Source: Lysobacter enzymogenes (GTDB taxonomy: Bacteria; Pseudomonadota; Gammaproteobacteria; Xanthomonadales; Xanthomonadaceae). Taken from it: a stretch of DNA of 64,000 bases. The stretch covers positions 1,302,001 through 1,366,000 of the forward strand of contig NZ_CP067395.1 of assembly GCF_017355525.1 (NCBI RefSeq). Direction: 5' to 3'. The translations under genes were made by a program, and so were the position numbers. The notes under the pieces were generated by a model that worked only from the letters and a program-made list of their open reading frames with translations, ran no database searches and had not been told where the DNA came from. This document shows positions 16,670-24,989 of the stretch, one piece after another; position 1 is the first letter of the stretch; the number at the start of each line of letters is the position of its first letter.

Positions 16670-17074
16670 TCACCCAGGCCACGGCCACCAGCCGCGCCCG
16701 GTCTGGGCGTAACGATCGGCCGCGCGCTCGAAGCGGTTGCGCACGCTGATGCCGCCGCAGGCGAGATACAGCGGCAGGAACAGCGGCCCCAGCACCATGT
16801 ACTGGTAGACGTGGGCGCGTTCGTGATCGGCCAGGCAGATCGGCGCTTCGTCGCCGTGGCCGGCGTCGTGGGCGTAGGTGTGGCACTGCGAATCCAGATC
16901 GCCGCCGGTGTGCAGGATCACATTGCCGAGAGTGATCGCGCCGCCCGGCCCCCACGGCCAGTGATGGAACACCAGGGCGAGGTCGCGCCGGCGCAACCGC
17001 GCGCGCGCGCCGAACGGCAAGGCCAGCAGGCCGGCGATCAGGCCGAACGCGCTGACCGGCGAGGTCCAGACCAC
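16670..17074 (-). CDS. Putative membrane protein with HERAH motif
   Basis: A protein of 134 residues from GTG 17074. It has an N-terminal hydrophobic helix and a second near the C terminus, flanking CLADHERAHVYQYMVLGPLF, a His-rich motif next to a membrane segment. The same frame stays open upstream to the TGA that ends the PspC-domain gene, with CTG directly after that TGA; translation may therefore begin at CTG 17113 and give 147 residues. No function is known to me. The spacing implies cotranscription with the PspC gene. Confidence 0.6.
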   Translation of the reverse strand: MVWTSPVSAFGLIAGLLALPFGARARLRRRDLALVFHHWPWGPGGAITLGNVILHTGGDLDSQCHTYAHDAGHGDEAPICLADHERAHVYQYMVLGPLFLPLYLACGGISVRNRFERAADRYAQTGRGWWPWPG

Positions 17075-17113
17075 GCCGAGCGCGGTGCCGGCGGTTCGCA
17101 GCGCCGCGCCCAG

Positions 17114-17317
17114 TCAGCAGCCCTCTTCCGGCATCAACAGCCACAGCACCAGATACGCCAGCGCGACCGGCAACACGAACGTCGCCAGGGCCAGCACGAC
17201 GAAGCCGGCGCGCACCAGCACCGGATTCCAGCGCAGGCGCAAGGCGAGACCGCCGCAGACGCCGGCGATCATGCGGTCGTGCCGCGAACGGCACAGGGTT
17301 CGGGTGGCGCTGCTCAT
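17114..17317 (-). CDS. PspC domain-containing small membrane protein
   Basis: A 67-residue protein consisting of a single PspC domain: basic N terminus, the CRSRHDRMIAGVCGGLA motif, then a membrane helix (AGFVVLALATFVLPVALAYLVLWLL). In enterobacteria PspC belongs to the phage-shock membrane stress response; stand-alone short PspC proteins like this are common in xanthomonads and their role is not established. The following gene is in the same frame just past the stop. Confidence 0.85.
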   Translation of the reverse strand: MSSATRTLCRSRHDRMIAGVCGGLALRLRWNPVLVRAGFVVLALATFVLPVALAYLVLWLLMPEEGC

Positions 17318-17399
17318 CGCTCGCGGGCGCTCCGGCGGGGATCGGCGTGAATCGGCGGGATGTCGCGGCCAGTCTAGCGCGTAGCGGCGACGGCGGCGT

Positions 17400-17774
17400 C
17401 TACGGCCGCGCCGCGCGTAGCTGAACGAGTTTGGCTTGCAGCCACGCCGCCGATGTCGTCGCCGCGGCCCGGCCGCATTGCACCTGGTACGGCTTGCCGC
17501 TGAAGCTGCTTTCGCTGCCGGCGCGCTCGATGAACAGCTCGGCGGTGTCGGCCAGGCCGCGCTTGCGCAGGTACGCGAGCTTCTTGCGCAGATGCTGCTG
17601 GGCCTGGGCCGCGTCGTACCAGCTGCCGTTGCGTTCGAAGCGGCAGCCCGACTGGGCCAGCGCCTGGATCAGTTGCTCGGTTTCGCGCTCGGCCTGCGGC
17701 GAAGGCGCGGCGCGGGCCGGCGCGCTCAACGCGGCGGCCAGCAACGCGGCCGGCAAGAAGATGCGCGCGTTCAT
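17400..17774 (-). CDS. DUF5329 family exported protein
   Basis: A 124-residue protein with a signal peptide (about 1-22, cut near ARAAPS) and a helical domain bearing the family pattern QSGCRFERNGSWYDAAQAQ, then LAYLRKRGL and ERAGSESSFSGKPYQVQC. Two cysteines probably pair. The function of DUF5329 is unknown. The ATG overlaps the stop of the upstream GDSL gene (ATGA), so both are made from one message and both act outside the cytoplasm. Confidence 0.82.
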   Translation of the reverse strand: MNARIFLPAALLAAALSAPARAAPSPQAERETEQLIQALAQSGCRFERNGSWYDAAQAQQHLRKKLAYLRKRGLADTAELFIERAGSESSFSGKPYQVQCGRAAATTSAAWLQAKLVQLRAARP

Positions 17775-18493
17775 CGCGCCGGCGGCAGCTTGGCCAGCCA
17801 TGCGCCGACCACGCCGGTCCAGATGTCGTAGCCGGCGCGGTTCATGTGCAGGCGGTCGCCGACGAACAGTTCCTCGCGCTGCGCGCCGTCGGCGTCGAGC
17901 ATCGGGGTGAAGACGTCGAGGTAATCGACGCCGCGCACGCCGCGGGCGAAATCGCGCACCAGCGCGTTGGCCTCGCGCACCTGCGGCAGTATCGCCGCGC
18001 GCGACGGGCTCGGCTTGATCGCAACGAAGGCGATGCGCGCCTTCGGCGTGGCGGCCTGGACCTTGCGCACGAACGCGGCGAAATCGTCGCGCACCTGCCG
18101 CGGCGTGCGGCCTTCGTGCAGGTCGTTCTCGCCGGCGTAGAACACCACCGCACGCGGCTGGTAGGCGTTGACGATGCGGTCGGCGAAATACGTCGCGTCG
18201 TAGGCGCGCGAGCCGCCGTAGCCGCGGTTGATCAGCGCCGTGCCGGGGAAATCCTCGGCCAGCGTCGTCCACAGCCGGATCGAGGAGCTGCCGACGAACA
18301 CCACCGCGCCCGGCATGCGGCGCACGCGCGCGTCTTCGGCTTCCCAAGCGCGCACCACCGGTTCCCATTCGGCCGGATCGCGCGGCGCGGTGCCCGCGGG
18401 CGTCGGGGCCTGGCTGTGCGCGGCGGTGTGCGGCGGCGCGGAAGCGCAGGCGGCGAGCAGGATCAGCAGCAGCGGCAACAGGAAACGGCGCAT
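17771..18493 (-). CDS. SGNH/GDSL-family esterase lipoprotein
   Basis: A 240-residue lipoprotein: signal peptide with lipobox LAAC (lipidated Cys16), a short linker, then an SGNH hydrolase domain. Block I reads VFVGSSSIRLW with the nucleophile at about Ser70, block II GYGGS, block III AGENDL and block V DRLHMN. Enzymes of this branch hydrolyse esters or acetyl groups on sugars and lipids; the substrate is not predictable here. It is translationally coupled to the DUF5329 gene. Confidence 0.85.
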   Translation of the reverse strand: MRRFLLPLLLILLAACASAPPHTAAHSQAPTPAGTAPRDPAEWEPVVRAWEAEDARVRRMPGAVVFVGSSSIRLWTTLAEDFPGTALINRGYGGSRAYDATYFADRIVNAYQPRAVVFYAGENDLHEGRTPRQVRDDFAAFVRKVQAATPKARIAFVAIKPSPSRAAILPQVREANALVRDFARGVRGVDYLDVFTPMLDADGAQREELFVGDRLHMNRAGYDIWTGVVGAWLAKLPPAR

Positions 18494-18571
18494 TCGCGGG
18501 TTCCGTTCAGGGGATGCGGGAAGATTAACCGGACGTGCGTTAAGGCAGCGGGCGCGGCGAGCGGAGCCGGG

Positions 18572-18598
18572 AGCGTCGGGCCTGAAGGTCCTCCCACA
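18572..18598. repeat. REP-like element, CTGAAGG family, copy 1
   Basis: The sequence around CGGGCCTGAAGGTCCTCCCA is a short imperfect palindrome found again at 18631, 51115, 56935 and 57005 in this window. It lies between the GDSL gene and the phaC terminator. Confidence 0.65.
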
Positions 18599-18630
18599 AC
18601 GACTCCGCGGGACGCGGCGATCCGAGCGAA

Positions 18631-18657
18631 GGGCGTCAGGCCTGAAGGCCCTCCCAC
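18631..18657. repeat. REP-like element, CTGAAGG family, copy 2
   Basis: Same orientation as copy 1 and 59 bases from it; the core is CAGGCCTGAAGGCCCTCCCA. The pair forms a small mosaic element upstream of the GDSL lipoprotein gene and past the end of phaC. Confidence 0.65.
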
Positions 18658-18689
18658 GGCGCGGCGCACCCTGGCTCTCAGCACGACAA

Positions 18690-18716
18690 GGCCCGCGATG
18701 CGCCGCATCGCGGGCC
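18690..18716 (-). terminator. Terminator of phaC
   Basis: An 11-bp perfect stem (GGCCCGCGATG with CATCGCGGGCC) and 5-base loop begins eight bases past the phaC stop and is followed on the minus strand by TTGTCGT. Confidence 0.75.
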
Positions 18717-18723
18717 GTCGCGC

Positions 18724-19794
18724 TCAGCGCGAGCGCTGGATCAGCCAGTCGTGGATCGCGCCGGGCACTTCGCGCTGGGCGCGGCCGGACACGTAGATGC
18801 CGATGTGGCCGCCCTTGAACGACAGCTCGCTGTAGTCGTCGCTGCCGACCAGGTCCTTGAGCGCCTTCGACGCGGCCGGCGGCACCAGATGGTCCTGCTC
18901 GGCGTAGATGTTGAGCACCGGCATGTCGACATAGCCCAGGTCGACCGCGCGGCCGCCGATGTCGATGCCGCCGTTGACGAAGCCGTTGCCCTGGTAGAAC
19001 TGCTTGATGAACTGGCGGAAGGCTTCGCCGGCCTGGTCGGGCGAATCGAAGATCCACTTCTCCATGCGCAGGAAGTCTTCCAGCGCGCGCTTGTCGTCGA
19101 GGATGTCGATCAGGCCGACGTACTTCTGCACGAACAGCCGCCACGGCTTGAGCGTGAGGTAGCACCAGTTCATGACGTCGGCCGGGACGTTGCCGAGGGT
19201 GTCGACGAACTGGTCCACGTCCAGGCCGCGGGTCCAGTTCGACAGCATGTTGTCGCGGGTGTGGAAGTCGACCGGCGTGACCATGGTGATCAGGTTGCGC
19301 ACCTTGGCCGGGTTCAGGGCCGAATAGCACAGCGAGAACGCGCCGCCCTGGCAGATGCCGAGCAGGTTGATCGCGTCCTGGCGGTATTCGCGGCGCAGGT
19401 GGTCGACGGCGCCGCCGAGGAAGCGCTGGATGTAGTCCTCCAGCTCCAGGTAGCGGTCGGAGCGGTCGGGATAGCCCCAGTCGAGGATGTACACGTCCTG
19501 GCCGCGTTCGAGCAGGCCGCGCACGATCGACTTGTCGGCCTGCAGGTCGACCATGTACGGCCGGTTGACCAGGGCGTAGGCGATCAGCAGCGGCACCTTC
19601 GCGGTCGGCGCGTGTTCGCCGCGGAAGCGGTACAGCGCGACCTTGCCGTCGCGCCACACTTCTTCGCGCGCGGTCGCGCCGTAGTCGATGTTGTCGACCT
19701 CGTGCAGGGTGTCGAGCCCGGCGCTGAGCTTGCGCTGGGCGGTCATCGCTTCCTGCGCCAGCGATTCGGCGGTGAAGTTGATCGGTGCGGTCAT
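18724..19794 (-). CDS. phaC: Class III poly(3-hydroxyalkanoate) synthase subunit PhaC
   Basis: A 356-residue catalytic subunit of the two-component PHA synthase, which polymerises 3-hydroxyacyl-CoA into storage granules. The alpha/beta-hydrolase active site has the lipase-like box GICQGG with Cys148, Asp301 in AEQDHLVPP and His330 in KGGHIG, nearly the same numbering as the Allochromatium vinosum enzyme. Length is right for class III; class I and II enzymes are much longer. It starts one base after the phaE stop and is followed by a strong hairpin. Confidence 0.95.
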   Translation of the reverse strand: MTAPINFTAESLAQEAMTAQRKLSAGLDTLHEVDNIDYGATAREEVWRDGKVALYRFRGEHAPTAKVPLLIAYALVNRPYMVDLQADKSIVRGLLERGQDVYILDWGYPDRSDRYLELEDYIQRFLGGAVDHLRREYRQDAINLLGICQGGAFSLCYSALNPAKVRNLITMVTPVDFHTRDNMLSNWTRGLDVDQFVDTLGNVPADVMNWCYLTLKPWRLFVQKYVGLIDILDDKRALEDFLRMEKWIFDSPDQAGEAFRQFIKQFYQGNGFVNGGIDIGGRAVDLGYVDMPVLNIYAEQDHLVPPAASKALKDLVGSDDYSELSFKGGHIGIYVSGRAQREVPGAIHDWLIQRSR

Positions 19795-19795
19795 C

Positions 19796-21097
19796 TCAGC
19801 GCGCTCCCTGCTTGGCGGACTTGGCCGGCTTCAGCGACTTGGCCGGCTTCAGCGACTTGGCCGGCTTCAGCGACTTGGCCGGCGCCGCGCGCTTGGCCGG
19901 CGCCGAGCTGCGCGCCGCGGCGGGCTTGGCCGGCGGTTGCGGACGCGCGATCGCGGTTTTCTTCGCCGCAGGCTTTTTCGCTGCGGGCTGCTTCGCCGCC
20001 GGCTTGGCCGCGGGCGCGGAGTCGGCCGAACGGCTCGGCGCCGGCCCGGCGGCCTGGGCGGCGCGCGGCTTGGGCTTGGCCGCGGCGGCCGGCTTCGCTG
20101 CCGGCTTGGCCGCGGGTTTCGGCTTGGGCCTGGGCGCAGGCTCGGCCTCGCCGCCGCCGCGCACCTGCAGCAACTCGTCGCGCAAACGCCGCAGCTCGCG
20201 TTCGAGCTGGACGATCTTGCGGTGCGCGGAGTCGATCTCGGTGCGGGTCGGGATGCCGAACTGGGTGCTGGCCTGCTCGACTTCCTTCTGCACGCCGCCG
20301 CGCAGGCGCATCTGCGAGTTCACCAGCGCGGCGTAGGCGTCGCGGAAGCGCGGCGACAGCGCGATCTCGGCGTAGGCGTCTTCGGCCGCGTCGATCCACA
20401 GGTCGAACAGCGCGCGCGCGCTGCCGATCTGCCGGCCCGGTTCGCTGCGTTCGGCCAGCTTGTCCTCGAAGCGCTTGAACGCGTCCTGGCCGGCTTCGGC
20501 CATCAGCGCGTTGTAGGCCTGGCTCTGCTGCTGGTAGTTCAGATACGCCTGGGCCAGTTGCTGCACGCGCTCCTGGTGCTCGCGCGCGAAACCGAACGCG
20601 GGCAGGCCGAGCAGGCTGCCGCCGCCGTCCTGCAGGCGCTCCAGGAACGGCTTGACCTGCTCGACCCAGCGCGCGAAATCCTGCTGGCCGGGGCCGCGCA
20701 TCGCGCCGAACACGTCGGCGAACGGATTGGCGCCCTGCCCGCCCAGCGCCTGCTTCCAGGCGCCGGCGATGTCGCCGGCGGAGGCGTCGCGGCCGGCGAA
20801 CTGCGCGGCCAGTTTCTGGATCTCGCCGAACCAGCCGCGGGCCTGGCTGTTGAAGCGGTCGAGGGTGTCTTCGACCTGCGGCTGGCCGCCGCCGCGCGCC
20901 AGCTGCGACCACCAGTTCAGCGCCTCGCTCCAGCCGGGAATCGACGGCTGCGCGGGCGGCTGCGGCGCGGCGCCGCGCATCATCTCGCCCCATGCGCCCC
21001 AGTACTGACGCGCGAGGCGTTCGAAGTCCTGCGGATTGAAACCTGAGCCGGCGCCGAAATCGCCGGGGTTGTTCGAGCCGAAACCGAAATTCGCCAT
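19796..21097 (-). CDS. phaE: Class III PHA synthase subunit PhaE with a histone-H1-like C-terminal tail
   Basis: A 433-residue partner of PhaC. Residues about 1-320 look like PhaE, with an N-terminal Gly/Asn-rich start (MANFGFGSNNPGDFG), helical body, and a coiled coil near HRKIVQLERELRRLRDELL. From about residue 330 to the end the protein changes to a Lys/Ala/Pro tail with AAKPAAKP-type repeats and three copies of SLKPAK. PhaE is usually about 350-380 residues without this. Such tails are known in the DNA-binding phasin PhaF of Pseudomonas. The tail may therefore tie granules to the nucleoid; this is inference. Start chosen at the ATG that gives MANFGFG. Confidence 0.88.
   Translation of the reverse strand: MANFGFGSNNPGDFGAGSGFNPQDFERLARQYWGAWGEMMRGAAPQPPAQPSIPGWSEALNWWSQLARGGGQPQVEDTLDRFNSQARGWFGEIQKLAAQFAGRDASAGDIAGAWKQALGGQGANPFADVFGAMRGPGQQDFARWVEQVKPFLERLQDGGGSLLGLPAFGFAREHQERVQQLAQAYLNYQQQSQAYNALMAEAGQDAFKRFEDKLAERSEPGRQIGSARALFDLWIDAAEDAYAEIALSPRFRDAYAALVNSQMRLRGGVQKEVEQASTQFGIPTRTEIDSAHRKIVQLERELRRLRDELLQVRGGGEAEPAPRPKPKPAAKPAAKPAAAAKPKPRAAQAAGPAPSRSADSAPAAKPAAKQPAAKKPAAKKTAIARPQPPAKPAAARSSAPAKRAAPAKSLKPAKSLKPAKSLKPAKSAKQGAR
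19818..19884. repeat. 18-bp tandem repeat inside phaE
   Basis: The unit GACTTGGCCGGCTTCAGC occurs three times in perfect tandem (19818-19871) and a fourth time in part. It encodes the repeated SLKPAK segment of the PhaE tail and, being a multiple of three, can expand or contract without breaking the frame. Confidence 0.9.
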
Positions 21098-21220
21098 CGC
21101 CGTCTCCAGGGTTTGCGGCCGATGATAGCAATGGCGTGTTGCCGGGCGCTGCCTGTGTCGTGGGGCACGCAAACGGCGTGAATGCGCTGGCGGCGATTTA
21201 CGCGAATCCTGGTCGCTCTC

Positions 21221-21342
21221 TGTGGGAGCGGCGCGAGCCGCGACCGCGGACGCGCATGCCCGCGGCGTGCATCTGAAGTCTGAAACGCAGTTTTCGCCGC
21301 CAATCCGATGCCCCGCGGTCGCGGCTCGCGCCGCTCCTACAG
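21221..21342. repeat. Inverted REP pair, GGAGCGGCGCGAGCC family
   Basis: A forward copy (21221-21248) and a reverse copy (21314-21342) of a 28-base element with core GGAGCGGCGCGAGCC face each other across 65 bases. They fill most of the gap between phaE and pssA. The family recurs at 28618, 32741, 54357 and 63245. Confidence 0.85.
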
Positions 21343-21350
21343 GGGGGCGA

Positions 21351-21974
21351 TCAGGGTTTCGGGATGCGCAATGTCTTGCTGATCATCAACGACCCCGACA
21401 GCGCGAACATCAGCACCAGCGGATGGAACAGCCACGGGCCGATGCGCACGCCGCCGAACCACAGTGCGTCGCCGATCGCGCCCTGCCACGCCGCGACCGC
21501 GAGCACGATCACCAGCAGCAGGCTGGTCGGGATCGGCGTGCCTTCGAAGTATTTGACCTTGCCTTCGTCGCCGGCGAGCGCTTCGGCCGTGACGTTGTAG
21601 CGCGCCAGGCGGCTGACGCCGCAGCCGACGAAGTAGCTCAGCACCACCCAGTCCCAGCCGCCCTGCAGGCCGCAAGCGTAGGCCAGCGCGGCCGGGGCGA
21701 CGCCGAAGGAGATCACGTCGGCCAGCGAATCGAGTTCGCGCCCGAGCGTGGACGAGGACTTGCGCCAGCGCGCGACCCGCCCGTCGAGCGCGTCGAACAC
21801 GAACGCCAGCGGGATCAGCGCCATGCCGATCATCAGGTTGTGCACCTCGCCGTCCTGCAGGAAGCGCATCGCGGCGAAGATCGCGCCGGTGCCGCAGAAG
21901 GCGTTGGCGAGGGTGAACCAGTCCGCGAGGTGGAACTCGCGGAGCATCGAAAAGTGACGCGGCATGCGGCGCAA
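21351..21974 (-). CDS. pssA: CDP-diacylglycerol--serine O-phosphatidyltransferase
   Basis: A 207-residue integral membrane enzyme that makes phosphatidylserine, the precursor of phosphatidylethanolamine. The CDP-alcohol phosphotransferase signature is intact: DALDGRVAR, eight residues, then GRELDSLAD, with the expected Asp spacing. About six membrane segments follow the type II (Bacillus-like) PssA layout. An internal ATG three codons in (MPRHFSML) could also be the start. No operon partner; REP elements lie just downstream. Confidence 0.92.
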   Translation of the reverse strand: MRRMPRHFSMLREFHLADWFTLANAFCGTGAIFAAMRFLQDGEVHNLMIGMALIPLAFVFDALDGRVARWRKSSSTLGRELDSLADVISFGVAPAALAYACGLQGGWDWVVLSYFVGCGVSRLARYNVTAEALAGDEGKVKYFEGTPIPTSLLLVIVLAVAAWQGAIGDALWFGGVRIGPWLFHPLVLMFALSGSLMISKTLRIPKP

Positions 21975-22142
21975 CTCCGTGGCGAGGCGGCGGCACGGCC
22001 GCCCGAAGGCGTTCAGCCTGCCAAAGCCGGCGCGTGCGCCGCAAGAGGCGAAGGTCGCAAGCCGGGCACGCGCGCGGCGCTTGCGCCGCGCCTGAATACC
22101 GCCGCAACGCGTACGGCGCGGCGGCTTAGCGCGGGCGCCGCC

Positions 22143-24089
22143 TCATTTCGGCAGCGCCAGATTCTGCGCCTGCAAGCCCTGCCCTTGCGCGCGCGGCACG
22201 GTGTCGACCACCGCATCGCCGGGCAGCGCCGCGCCGCCGGCCAGGTGCGCGTCGACCCGGTCCAGCGCCGCGTAAACGTACGGCAGCAGCGGCAGATAGC
22301 GCGCGCCGAGCGCCGGCAAGCCGAGGAAGGCGTCGAAGTGCTGGACGTTCTTGACCTGCCAGTAGCTGACCGACGCGCCGGCCTTGCGCGCCATCGCCAC
22401 ATACGGCGCGCTGCTGAACGCCGGCGGGATCAGGCCGTCGTCGAGACCGTGCACGACCACCACCGGCAAGCCCTTGCGCGGCGCGCCGGCGCGGGTCTGC
22501 TCGACGCCGTGGCGCACGCGTTCGGCCGCGCCCTTGAGCGCGCTCTTGTCGGCGTCCGCGCGCAGCGGCTGGCCGGTCCACAGCTCGCGCAAGCCGGCCA
22601 TTGATTGCAGGCGCGACGCGCCGGCCGGGCCGAGCAACTGCACGCCGGCGCCGGGCGGAATGCCGCTGGCGTCGGACCACCACGCCGCGCGTTCGGCGTC
22701 GCTGGCCGCGCGCGCCGCCGGCGGCGCGTCGGGGCCGGCCGGCGTCGCCGCCGAATAGACGTAATGCACCCACGGCTGGTTCGCCGCCTTGGCCTCGTCC
22801 GCGCGCGCGGCCGGCGCGTTGCGCGCGTAGGCCGAGGCATAGGTCGCCGCGACCGCGCGCCACAGATCGAAGTTGACCGACAGCGCGCCGGCGCGTAGCG
22901 CTTCGTCGCTCCAGCCGTCGCCGCGCATGCGCTCGTACGCGGCCTGCGCGCGCGCGGCGGTGTCGCCTGCGCGCGCGGCCTCGCCGAGCAGGCCGTGTTC
23001 GGCGGCGAAATCGCAGAACGACTGCGCGCTGTCGCCGGTCAGCGGCGCCACCGGCATCGCACCGAGCGGCTTGTGCAGCAGCGCGCACGGCATCAGCAGC
23101 GCCGCTTGCGTGGTGTAGTCGTACAACGGCCGCGCGCCGCGCACATAGACGTTGGGTTCGCCGGCGACCACCGCGTCGAGCCACGGCTCCTCGCCGAGCT
23201 CGGCGGCGCGCAGCACCGCGCCGCCGCCGTTGGAGATGCCGACCGCGATGACCCGGGTATTGACCCAGGTGAACGGCGCCTGCTCGGGAAACGCGCGGTC
23301 GAGCGCGCGCAGCGCGTAGCGCGCGGCCTGCTGCACGTGGCGGCCCCAGTCGGCTTCCGGGTTGTCCTGCGAATGCGCGTGCTTGAACGCGATGCCGCCG
23401 GCCTTGCGCGCCTGTTCGTCGGGCAGGAACGCGAGTTCGCCCTCGCCCGGCTTGCCGACGGTGCCGTCGGCGCGCACGCCCAGGCCCGCGTCGAGATCGA
23501 AATAGTCGGTGCCCGCGCCCTTGTCGGTGTACGCCACCGCGCAGCCCTTCGGCAGCGCCCAGGCGCCGGCGACGGCGATCGAACCGTAGACGCCGCGCGA
23601 GCCCGACGACGCGCTGACCACGACGCAGCGCTTGTCGCGATCGAAGCTATCGGGCACCTGCACCAGCACGCGATGCGGCTGGTGCGCGCCGGGCAGGCGC
23701 GCGAACGCGCTGTACTCGCGGCCGGGCACGTTGGCCAGGCTGCCGTACAGCTCGCCGTAGCCGCCGCCCGCGGCGAGGTCGGCGATGCCGCGCCAGTTCG
23801 ACCACAGCGCGCGCCGGCGCAGTTCGGCCGCGCTGGGATGCGCGGCATCGGCGAACGCCGGCGGCACCAGCGCGCGCAGGCCGTCGAGGCCGAGGCCGGC
23901 GGTCAACAGGTCGTCGCGGTCGCGGTGGTCGGTCTGGCGTTCCTGCGTGTACATCGCGGCGGATTCCTGTGCGGACGCGGCCGCGGCGCGCGCGGGCTTG
24001 CGCGCCGGCGCGGCGCTGGCGGCGCCGGCCGCGCAGGCCAGCAGCAGGGAGGCGGCCATGGCCGCGGTGCGTAGGGTTTGGGCGCTCAT
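22143..24089 (-). CDS. D-(-)-3-hydroxybutyrate oligomer hydrolase
   Basis: A 648-residue exported esterase that cleaves short 3-hydroxybutyrate oligomers to monomers. It has a signal peptide (about 1-27), a long N-terminal hydrolase domain with SASSGSRGVYGSIA, DKGAGTDYFDLD and the nucleophile in GISNGGG (Ser286), and a C-terminal part with VVVVHGLDDGLIPP and VQHFDAFLG that should supply Asp and His. This arrangement and length match the 3HB-oligomer hydrolase family. The gene is divergent from a LuxR-type regulator, and a permease and TonB receptor lie nearby. Confidence 0.9.
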   Translation of the reverse strand: MSAQTLRTAAMAASLLLACAAGAASAAPARKPARAAAASAQESAAMYTQERQTDHRDRDDLLTAGLGLDGLRALVPPAFADAAHPSAAELRRRALWSNWRGIADLAAGGGYGELYGSLANVPGREYSAFARLPGAHQPHRVLVQVPDSFDRDKRCVVVSASSGSRGVYGSIAVAGAWALPKGCAVAYTDKGAGTDYFDLDAGLGVRADGTVGKPGEGELAFLPDEQARKAGGIAFKHAHSQDNPEADWGRHVQQAARYALRALDRAFPEQAPFTWVNTRVIAVGISNGGGAVLRAAELGEEPWLDAVVAGEPNVYVRGARPLYDYTTQAALLMPCALLHKPLGAMPVAPLTGDSAQSFCDFAAEHGLLGEAARAGDTAARAQAAYERMRGDGWSDEALRAGALSVNFDLWRAVAATYASAYARNAPAARADEAKAANQPWVHYVYSAATPAGPDAPPAARAASDAERAAWWSDASGIPPGAGVQLLGPAGASRLQSMAGLRELWTGQPLRADADKSALKGAAERVRHGVEQTRAGAPRKGLPVVVVHGLDDGLIPPAFSSAPYVAMARKAGASVSYWQVKNVQHFDAFLGLPALGARYLPLLPYVYAALDRVDAHLAGGAALPGDAVVDTVPRAQGQGLQAQNLALPK

Positions 24090-24179
24090 CGGTGCAGGCT
24101 AGCAATCCGCCGGCGCGCGCTCATCGTACTTTGGTACACCTGCGCGCGGCGAGCGCGCGGCGCCGCGCCCGCGGCCTGC

Positions 24180-24185
24180 TAGGCT
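24180..24185 (+). promoter_or_regulatory. Candidate -10 box TAGGCT before the LuxR-type regulator
   Basis: TAGGCT ends seven bases before ATG 24193, again predicting a leaderless or nearly leaderless message. No ribosome binding site is visible. Confidence 0.3.
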
Positions 24186-24192
24186 TGCGCCG

Positions 24193-24855
24193 ATGCCGAC
24201 CCTGCTGATCGCCGACGACCACCCGCTGTTCCGCGCCGCGCTGCGCCAGGCCGCGGCCGACGCGGTGCCCGACACGGTGGTGCGCGAGGCCGGCACGCTC
24301 GACGACGCGCTGGCCGCGCTCGACGCCGAACCCGGCATCGATCTGGTCCTGCTCGACCTGCACATGCCCGGCAACCACGGCCTGGCCGGCCTCGCCGCGA
24401 TCCGCGCGCAGTTCCCCGGCACCGCGGTCGCGGTGGTGTCGGCCAACGACGATCCGCGCGTGGTGCGGCGCGCGCTCGACCACGGCGCCGCCGGCTACCT
24501 GCCCAAGAGTTCCGGCCTGGACGAACTGCGCGACGCGATCCGCGCGGTGCTGGCCTGCGAGCAATGGCTGCCGGCCTCGCTGCGCGCGGCGGTCGCGCGC
24601 ACCCACAGCGAGCGCGGCGACGCCGATCTGGCCTCGCGCCTGGCCAGCCTGTCGCCGCAGCAGTTCCGGGTGCTGAGCCTGGTCGCGCAGGGGCTGCTCA
24701 ACAAGCAGATCGCCGACCGCCTCGACGTGCAGGAGCGCACGGTCAAGGCGCACTTGTCGGCGATCTTCGACCGTCTCGGCGTGCGCAACCGCACCCAGGC
24801 CGGGGTGGTCCTGCGCGAGCTGGAACTGGCCGATCCGGCGCGGCGAATCGAGTAG
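24193..24855 (+). CDS. NarL/FixJ-type response regulator
   Basis: A 220-residue two-component regulator. The receiver domain (about 1-118) has acidic DD at 8-9, phosphoacceptor Asp55 in LLDLHMPG, and Lys105 in YLPKS. A LuxR-type helix-turn-helix follows (about 150-212) with SPQQFRVLSLVAQGLLNKQIADRL and ERTVKAHLSAIF. It is divergent from the 3HB-oligomer hydrolase and convergent with a hybrid histidine kinase, which makes both good candidates for target and partner. Confidence 0.92.
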   Translation: MPTLLIADDHPLFRAALRQAAADAVPDTVVREAGTLDDALAALDAEPGIDLVLLDLHMPGNHGLAGLAAIRAQFPGTAVAVVSANDDPRVVRRALDHGAAGYLPKSSGLDELRDAIRAVLACEQWLPASLRAAVARTHSERGDADLASRLASLSPQQFRVLSLVAQGLLNKQIADRLDVQERTVKAHLSAIFDRLGVRNRTQAGVVLRELELADPARRIE

Positions 24856-24857
24856 CC

Positions 24858-24949
24858 GGGATTGGGGATTCGGGATTCGGGATTGGCTGAGCGGTTGCGT
24901 CGTTTCTGCTTTGCCAATCCCGAATCCCGAATCCCGAATCCCCAATCCC
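24858..24949. repeat. Large hairpin of GGGATTC heptamers
   Basis: A left arm built of GGGATTGGGGATTCGGGATT repeats is followed 27 bases later by its reverse complement built of AATCCCGAATCCC units. The arms can pair over about 30 bases. Confidence 0.85.
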
Positions 24950-24989
24950 GGCTCGCGTAACCGCTCACCCACGCTCACGTCAAGCTCTC

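Noticed and set aside
24858..24949. CRISPR-like array
   Set aside because: The repeats are contiguous heptamers arranged as one inverted repeat without unique spacers, and there are no cas genes.
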